In this document: in pieces, positions 61,025 to 64,000 of the stretch | Numbering within the stretch: position 1 is the first letter of the stretch | How the letters are laid out: each line of letters starts with the position of its first letter | Assembly: GCF_013201645.1 (NCBI RefSeq) | Contig: NZ_CP053842.1 | Coordinates: forward strand, 930,001 to 994,000 | Length of the DNA stretch: 64,000 nt | Reading direction: 5' to 3' | Source of the DNA: Campylobacter corcagiensis | GTDB lineage: Bacteria > Campylobacterota > Campylobacteria > Campylobacterales > Campylobacteraceae | Position numbers and translations under genes: made by a program | The notes under the pieces: model-generated | What the model saw: the letters and a program-made list of their open reading frames with translations, nothing else | The model's database searches: none | What the model was told of the DNA's origin: nothing

Positions 61025-61030
61025 TATAAT
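61025..61030 (+). promoter_or_regulatory. Lipoprotein gene -10 promoter element
   Basis: ACAGATATAAT contains TATAAT 28 bases before the lipoprotein ATG; AAAGGATAGAAA is the ribosome site. Confidence 0.6.
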
Positions 61031-61058
61031 TTCATAAATTTTTAATAAAGGATAGAAA

Positions 61059-61400
61059 ATGTTAAAACAAACAATTTTAGCTTTAGGTGCTGCAGCATTG
61101 CTTGCAGGTTGTGGTGCTACAACAAATAAAACTGTAAAAACTGATGAAAGAGCAGTAGTTGCTAATGATGTACTAGTAAATACTTTTGTTGATAAAGATG
61201 GTGGAGTATATACTGTTAACTCAACTGATGCTTACAATACTGCGAAATTTACAGATGCAAACGGTAAGATTTTTAACCTAAAAAGAGAGCCTTCAGCAAA
61301 TGGAATAAGACTTGTAGATGGCGATACTGAGGTATTTTTCACACATAAAGATGTATTTATGACAGTTGATGGTAAACAAATTCCAGCAACTATAAAATAA
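61059..61400 (+). CDS. Small lipoprotein with MliC-like (lysozyme inhibitor) C-terminal domain
   Basis: This 113-residue lipoprotein has a lipobox LLAGC (acylated Cys18) with no Asp at +2, so outer-membrane sorting is expected. The mature domain reads KIFNLKREPSANGIRLVDGD followed by EVFFTHKDVFMTVDGK. This resembles the MliC pattern of a LxR-PSASGxRY segment followed by an aromatic-TKGD loop; the Ser and Lys equivalents of the inhibitory pair are present. The N-terminal YxC cysteine of classic MliC is missing. It has its own promoter and terminator. The fold assignment is inference from motif layout. Confidence 0.65.
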   Translation: MLKQTILALGAAALLAGCGATTNKTVKTDERAVVANDVLVNTFVDKDGGVYTVNSTDAYNTAKFTDANGKIFNLKREPSANGIRLVDGDTEVFFTHKDVFMTVDGKQIPATIK

Positions 61401-61403
61401 CAT

Positions 61404-61428
61404 TTTAGGTGCGTTAAACGCACCTAAA
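61404..61428. terminator. Terminator after the lipoprotein gene
   Basis: An 11-bp stem (TTTAGGTGCGT / ACGCACCTAAA) with a TAA loop is followed by TTTTC on the plus strand. It is AT/GC mixed and symmetrical, so it may also serve the converging substrate-binding-protein gene. Confidence 0.85.
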
Positions 61429-61489
61429 TTTTCACCCCGCTTAAATTCAAATAACTTAGCTCTAAATTTATATAGTTAAATTTAAAATA

Positions 61490-62857
61490 CTAATTCACCC
61501 CTACATACCCAACTTTTTCTAAAATTTCTTGACCTTGATTACTTAATATCCACTCTAAAAATTTAGTCGTTTCCGGACTTTCTTCGCCATCTATTGTAAC
61601 AGCATAAATTTGACTCGTAAGCGGATACGAGCCATTTTTAATATTTTCTTTTGTTGGTTTTATGCCATCAATCGCAAGAAGTTTTATATCTCCACCACTT
61701 ATCATCTCTTGAGTATAAAAACGAAATGAAAAGCCTATAGCGTTTTTGTAGTTTTTATAACTTGCAACTTGCTCAATAATCCCACTCATAAGACCCACAA
61801 CTTCATCTTTTTTAGGCTCCATTATCCTAACTTCACCCATAAAATTTTCCAAAGCACTTTGTGAGCCACTTCCTTTATCTCTTTGATAAGCTAAAATTTC
61901 ATCTCCATATAAAAACCCTTCACCAACTTCACTCCAACGCTTTATCTTTCCACTATAAATTTCTCTAATCTGCCCACTTGTAAGACCATTTACACTATTT
62001 TTAGAACTTACAAAAAAGACAAATGCTTCACGCCCAATCGGTGTGAATTTAAGATTTACGCCATTTTGTTTGGCTTTATTAATCTGCTCATCATTTGGTT
62101 TTGCTACAAATATCATATCAACTTCTTTATTTGCTATAGCCTCATACGCTCCTTTAGTAGTTGAGAGCCTAACAGCATCTTTTAAAATACACTCCAATCT
62201 ATCATAAACCGCACTCGCAAAGGCACTATAAACTGGATAAAGAGCAGTTGCGCCATCAAGAAGTGGTAAATTTTGATTAAGTTTTAGATTAGCTGGTTTA
62301 TTTAGGAGAGTTAGTTTTTCTCCATCAAATGGACGGTAATCATATGTATTTTGAGTAACATTTACGCCTGGGCGAGTATCATCATATATCTTTAAGCTAG
62401 TATAGGCAAAAACTAAGAAAAACAGCACTAAAAACAGAGTTAAAGTAAGTTTATCTTTTTTATGAAATATTAAATTATAAAGAAGTTTTGATGAGAGATA
62501 ACAAAGAGAGATAATTATAAAAAACCATACCCAAAAATATTTTAAAAAATACCCTTCAAAACTCATTATTATTAAAAAATGTAACCAAAAAACATATATA
62601 AAAAAAGTTAAAACTCCCGTTATAGAAACTTTTATACCTTTATGATAATTTTCCTTAAGAGAAGCTGGAAATTTCTTATCAATATAGCTTGATAGTTTAG
62701 AACAAACCACAACCCAAAAAAAGAAAAGTACAGAAATAACGATAAAATTATACTCTTGAGAAAAAATTTCATTGATTTTAGATATGGATAAAAATATCAA
62801 AACCAAAAGTCCAAAACAAAATATCGCTCCAAAAAGCTTTATAAAAAAGCGCTTCAT
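61490..62857 (-). CDS. Phosphate-binding (PstS-type) protein fused to five membrane helices
   Basis: Of its 455 residues, the first 165 form five predicted membrane helices, which would leave the C-terminus outside. The remainder is a periplasmic substrate-binding domain with PstS-like features: PLLDGATALYPVYSAFASAVY, IFVAKPNDEQINKA, FTPIGREAFVFFVSSKNSVNGLT, IYSGKIKRWSEVG, RDKGSGSQSALENFM and a late NQGQEILEKVGYVG. The GSGS loop is the usual phosphate contact. No pstCAB genes are adjacent. The ligand is probably phosphate or another oxyanion; the membrane fusion suggests a sensor or tethered donor role. Confidence 0.82.
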   Translation of the reverse strand: MKRFFIKLFGAIFCFGLLVLIFLSISKINEIFSQEYNFIVISVLFFFWVVVCSKLSSYIDKKFPASLKENYHKGIKVSITGVLTFFIYVFWLHFLIIMSFEGYFLKYFWVWFFIIISLCYLSSKLLYNLIFHKKDKLTLTLFLVLFFLVFAYTSLKIYDDTRPGVNVTQNTYDYRPFDGEKLTLLNKPANLKLNQNLPLLDGATALYPVYSAFASAVYDRLECILKDAVRLSTTKGAYEAIANKEVDMIFVAKPNDEQINKAKQNGVNLKFTPIGREAFVFFVSSKNSVNGLTSGQIREIYSGKIKRWSEVGEGFLYGDEILAYQRDKGSGSQSALENFMGEVRIMEPKKDEVVGLMSGIIEQVASYKNYKNAIGFSFRFYTQEMISGGDIKLLAIDGIKPTKENIKNGSYPLTSQIYAVTIDGEESPETTKFLEWILSNQGQEILEKVGYVGVN

Positions 62858-62993
62858 TCTTATCCTTACTTAAATAATCAAAATATTTATAAAATTATCG
62901 TGACAATTATAGTTAAAGTAAATTTAAAAACAGATATAAGATTATAAAATTTATAAATTTATGAGTTTGTATATATGAAATTTAGAAGGTAAA

Positions 62994-63019
62994 AAGGAGG
63001 CTGAAATTCCAGCCTCCTT
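62994..63019 (-). terminator. dnaK terminator
   Basis: A 10-bp stem (AAGGAGGCTG / CAGCCTCCTT) with a 6-nt loop lies about 20 bases after the dnaK stop. On the minus strand it is followed by TTTACC. It is the most GC-rich hairpin of the window. Confidence 0.8.
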
Positions 63020-63040
63020 AAAATTTAGTCAAGTAAAATC

Positions 63041-64000
63041 TTACTCAACCTCAGCATCAATCACATCATCGTCATCTTTTTTATTTGCCCCTGCTTTACT
63101 TTGGTTATTGGCATTTTGCTGATTTGCTTGTTCTTGCTGGCTTGCTGCTTTATACATATCCTCAGCTACTTTACTTAAAGCTTGAACTTTGCTATCAATT
63201 GCCTCTTTTGTAGCATTTTCATCTTTTAGTACAGTTTTTAAATCATTTAAAGCACTCTCTATATTTGCCCTAACATCACCTGGTATTTTTTCTCCCATCT
63301 CATTTAGAGTTTTTTCTGTTTGATGAGCTATAGAATCAGCCCCATTTCTAGTGTCAACTAGATCTTTTCTTTTTTTATCATCTTCTTTATGAAGCTCGGC
63401 ATCTTTTACCATTTTCTCGATCTCTTCATCACTTAGTCCGCTTGAGCCTGTTATTCTTATATCAGTTGCTTTTCCTGTAGCTTTATCTTTTGCTGAAACT
63501 GTTAAAATTCCGTTTGCGTCGATGTCAAATTGAACTTCAATTTGCGGAACGCCACGCGGTGCTGGCATAATTCCTTCAAGATTAAAATTACCCAAAGTTT
63601 TATTATCTCTAGCAAATTCTCTTTCGCCCTGAAGTACATTTATAGTAACAGCACTTTGGTTATCCTCAGCAGTTGAGAAGACTTGAGCTTTTTTAGTTGG
63701 TATAGTTGTACCTTTTTCTATAACTTTTGTCATAACCCCACCCAAAGTCTCAATTCCAAGGCTAAGTGGTGTAACATCAAGTAAAAGCACGTCTTTAACA
63801 TCACCTTTTATAACAGCACCTTGAATAGCAGCACCAATTGCCACAACTTCATCAGGGTTAACGCTTTTATTTAGCTCTTTTCCACCAAATGCTTTTTGAA
63901 CTTCTTGATTAACTAGCGGAACACGAGTTGAACCACCCACCATAACGATCTCAGCGATATCAGAGTTACTTACCCCTGCATCACTCATAACTTTTTTAAG
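63041..64000 (-). CDS. dnaK: Chaperone protein DnaK, 3' part
   Basis: The last 319 codons of the Hsp70 chaperone are visible; the ATPase domain start lies beyond the right edge. The visible part starts in the ATPase domain ([27 protein letters not shown]). It then has the linker [19 protein letters not shown] and the peptide-binding domain ([30 protein letters not shown]). The helical lid follows, with a Gln/Asn-rich tail ([13 protein letters not shown]) ending [13 protein letters not shown]. No truncation or frameshift is visible. A strong terminator follows. Confidence 0.97.
   Translation of the reverse strand, partial: LKKVMSDAGVSNSDIAEIVMVGGSTRVPLVNQEVQKAFGGKELNKSVNPDEVVAIGAAIQGAVIKGDVKDVLLLDVTPLSLGIETLGGVMTKVIEKGTTIPTKKAQVFSTAEDNQSAVTINVLQGEREFARDNKTLGNFNLEGIMPAPRGVPQIEVQFDIDANGILTVSAKDKATGKATDIRITGSSGLSDEEIEKMVKDAELHKEDDKKRKDLVDTRNGADSIAHQTEKTLNEMGEKIPGDVRANIESALNDLKTVLKDENATKEAIDSKVQALSKVAEDMYKAASQQEQANQQNANNQSKAGANKKDDDDVIDAEVE

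Noticed and set aside
1-64000. CRISPR arrays, insertion sequences, prophage or integrase genes.
   Set aside because: No regularly spaced repeats, transposase, integrase or phage structural protein was seen.
1-64000. Poly-G/C phase-variable tracts typical of Campylobacter surface genes.
   Set aside because: I found no G or C run long enough; only short A/T runs occur.

Overview
The window is a stretch of AT-rich bacterial chromosome. Gene content, protein sequences and gene order all point to Campylobacter (Campylobacterota), but not C. jejuni itself. Several local orders match what I recall of C. jejuni NCTC 11168: ankyrin-family protein-acnB-ogt, the copA/copper-chaperone pair, yebC-ppi, nth-peb4-fba-MotA/TolQ-like-OmpA-like, ciaD-cca-purU, metallo-hydrolase-nadE-lpxK-thrC-kdsB, and dsbD-ppk2. 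Here these blocks are reshuffled and carry insertions. Promoters are of the extended -10 kind usual in the genus (TTTnnTATAAT with no clear -35). Coding density is very high: no gene-free gap exceeds 300 bases, and the largest is 8321-8581. I see no prophage, insertion sequence, CRISPR array, rRNA operon or poly-G phase-variable tract. This is mostly core genome.

Layout. 1-7526: truncated periplasmic protein, aconitase B, Ogt, copper ATPase and chaperone, YebC, cyclophilin. 7631-14443: amino-acid racemase, class II DAHP synthase, a small membrane protein, gpsA, gatB, atpB and a TSUP exporter. 14587-18330: a tight minus-strand cluster argD-midA-orphan-rsmD-TIGR02757 gene. 18340-23265: a duplicated-domain membrane channel, a three-gene unit of a Cys/Met-rich periplasmic protein with a two-component system, an M23 peptidase and a SYLF protein. 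23294-31857: a long minus-strand run (lysE, leuD, leuB, TPR-like, CiaD-like, cca, purU, trmL, secreted nuclease, a 43-residue membrane peptide, glyS). 31999-36990: dicarboxylate symporter, azlCD, rpoD, metallophosphoesterase. 37023-45373: eight genes with no gap above 9 bases, from peb4 and fba through a MotA/OmpA-type pair, a PLP enzyme, hisD and a methyltransferase to a pseudopilin-like protein; nth diverges from it. 46211-51406: ABC exporter, pepD, cmoB, Na+-dependent transporter. 52135-58249: a seven-gene plus-strand operon (nadE, DegT-type aminotransferase, lpxK, ydhR-like, argB, thrC, kdsB). 58260-64000: tRNA-Gln(CTG), dsbD, ppk2, a lipoprotein that may be MliC-like, a membrane-fused phosphate-binding-type protein, and the 3' part of dnaK.

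Themes. The window covers central metabolism (aconitase, fructose-bisphosphate aldolase, Leu/Arg/His/Thr/aromatic synthesis), envelope biogenesis (LpxK, KdsB, PEB4, M23 peptidase, DsbD), translation and tRNA maturation (GlyS, GatB, Cca, TrmL, CmoB, RsmD), and copper or redox handling. I found no clear-cut new defence or mobile system. The best candidates for something undescribed are the Cys/Met-rich protein with its two-component system and a matching direct-repeat operator (19020-21578), the ZorAB-like motor pair (41148-43500), the five-helix membrane-fused PstS-type protein (61490-62857), the MliC-like lipoprotein (61059-61400), and an aminotransferase with an altered PLP loop inside the nadE-lpxK operon (52877-54010).
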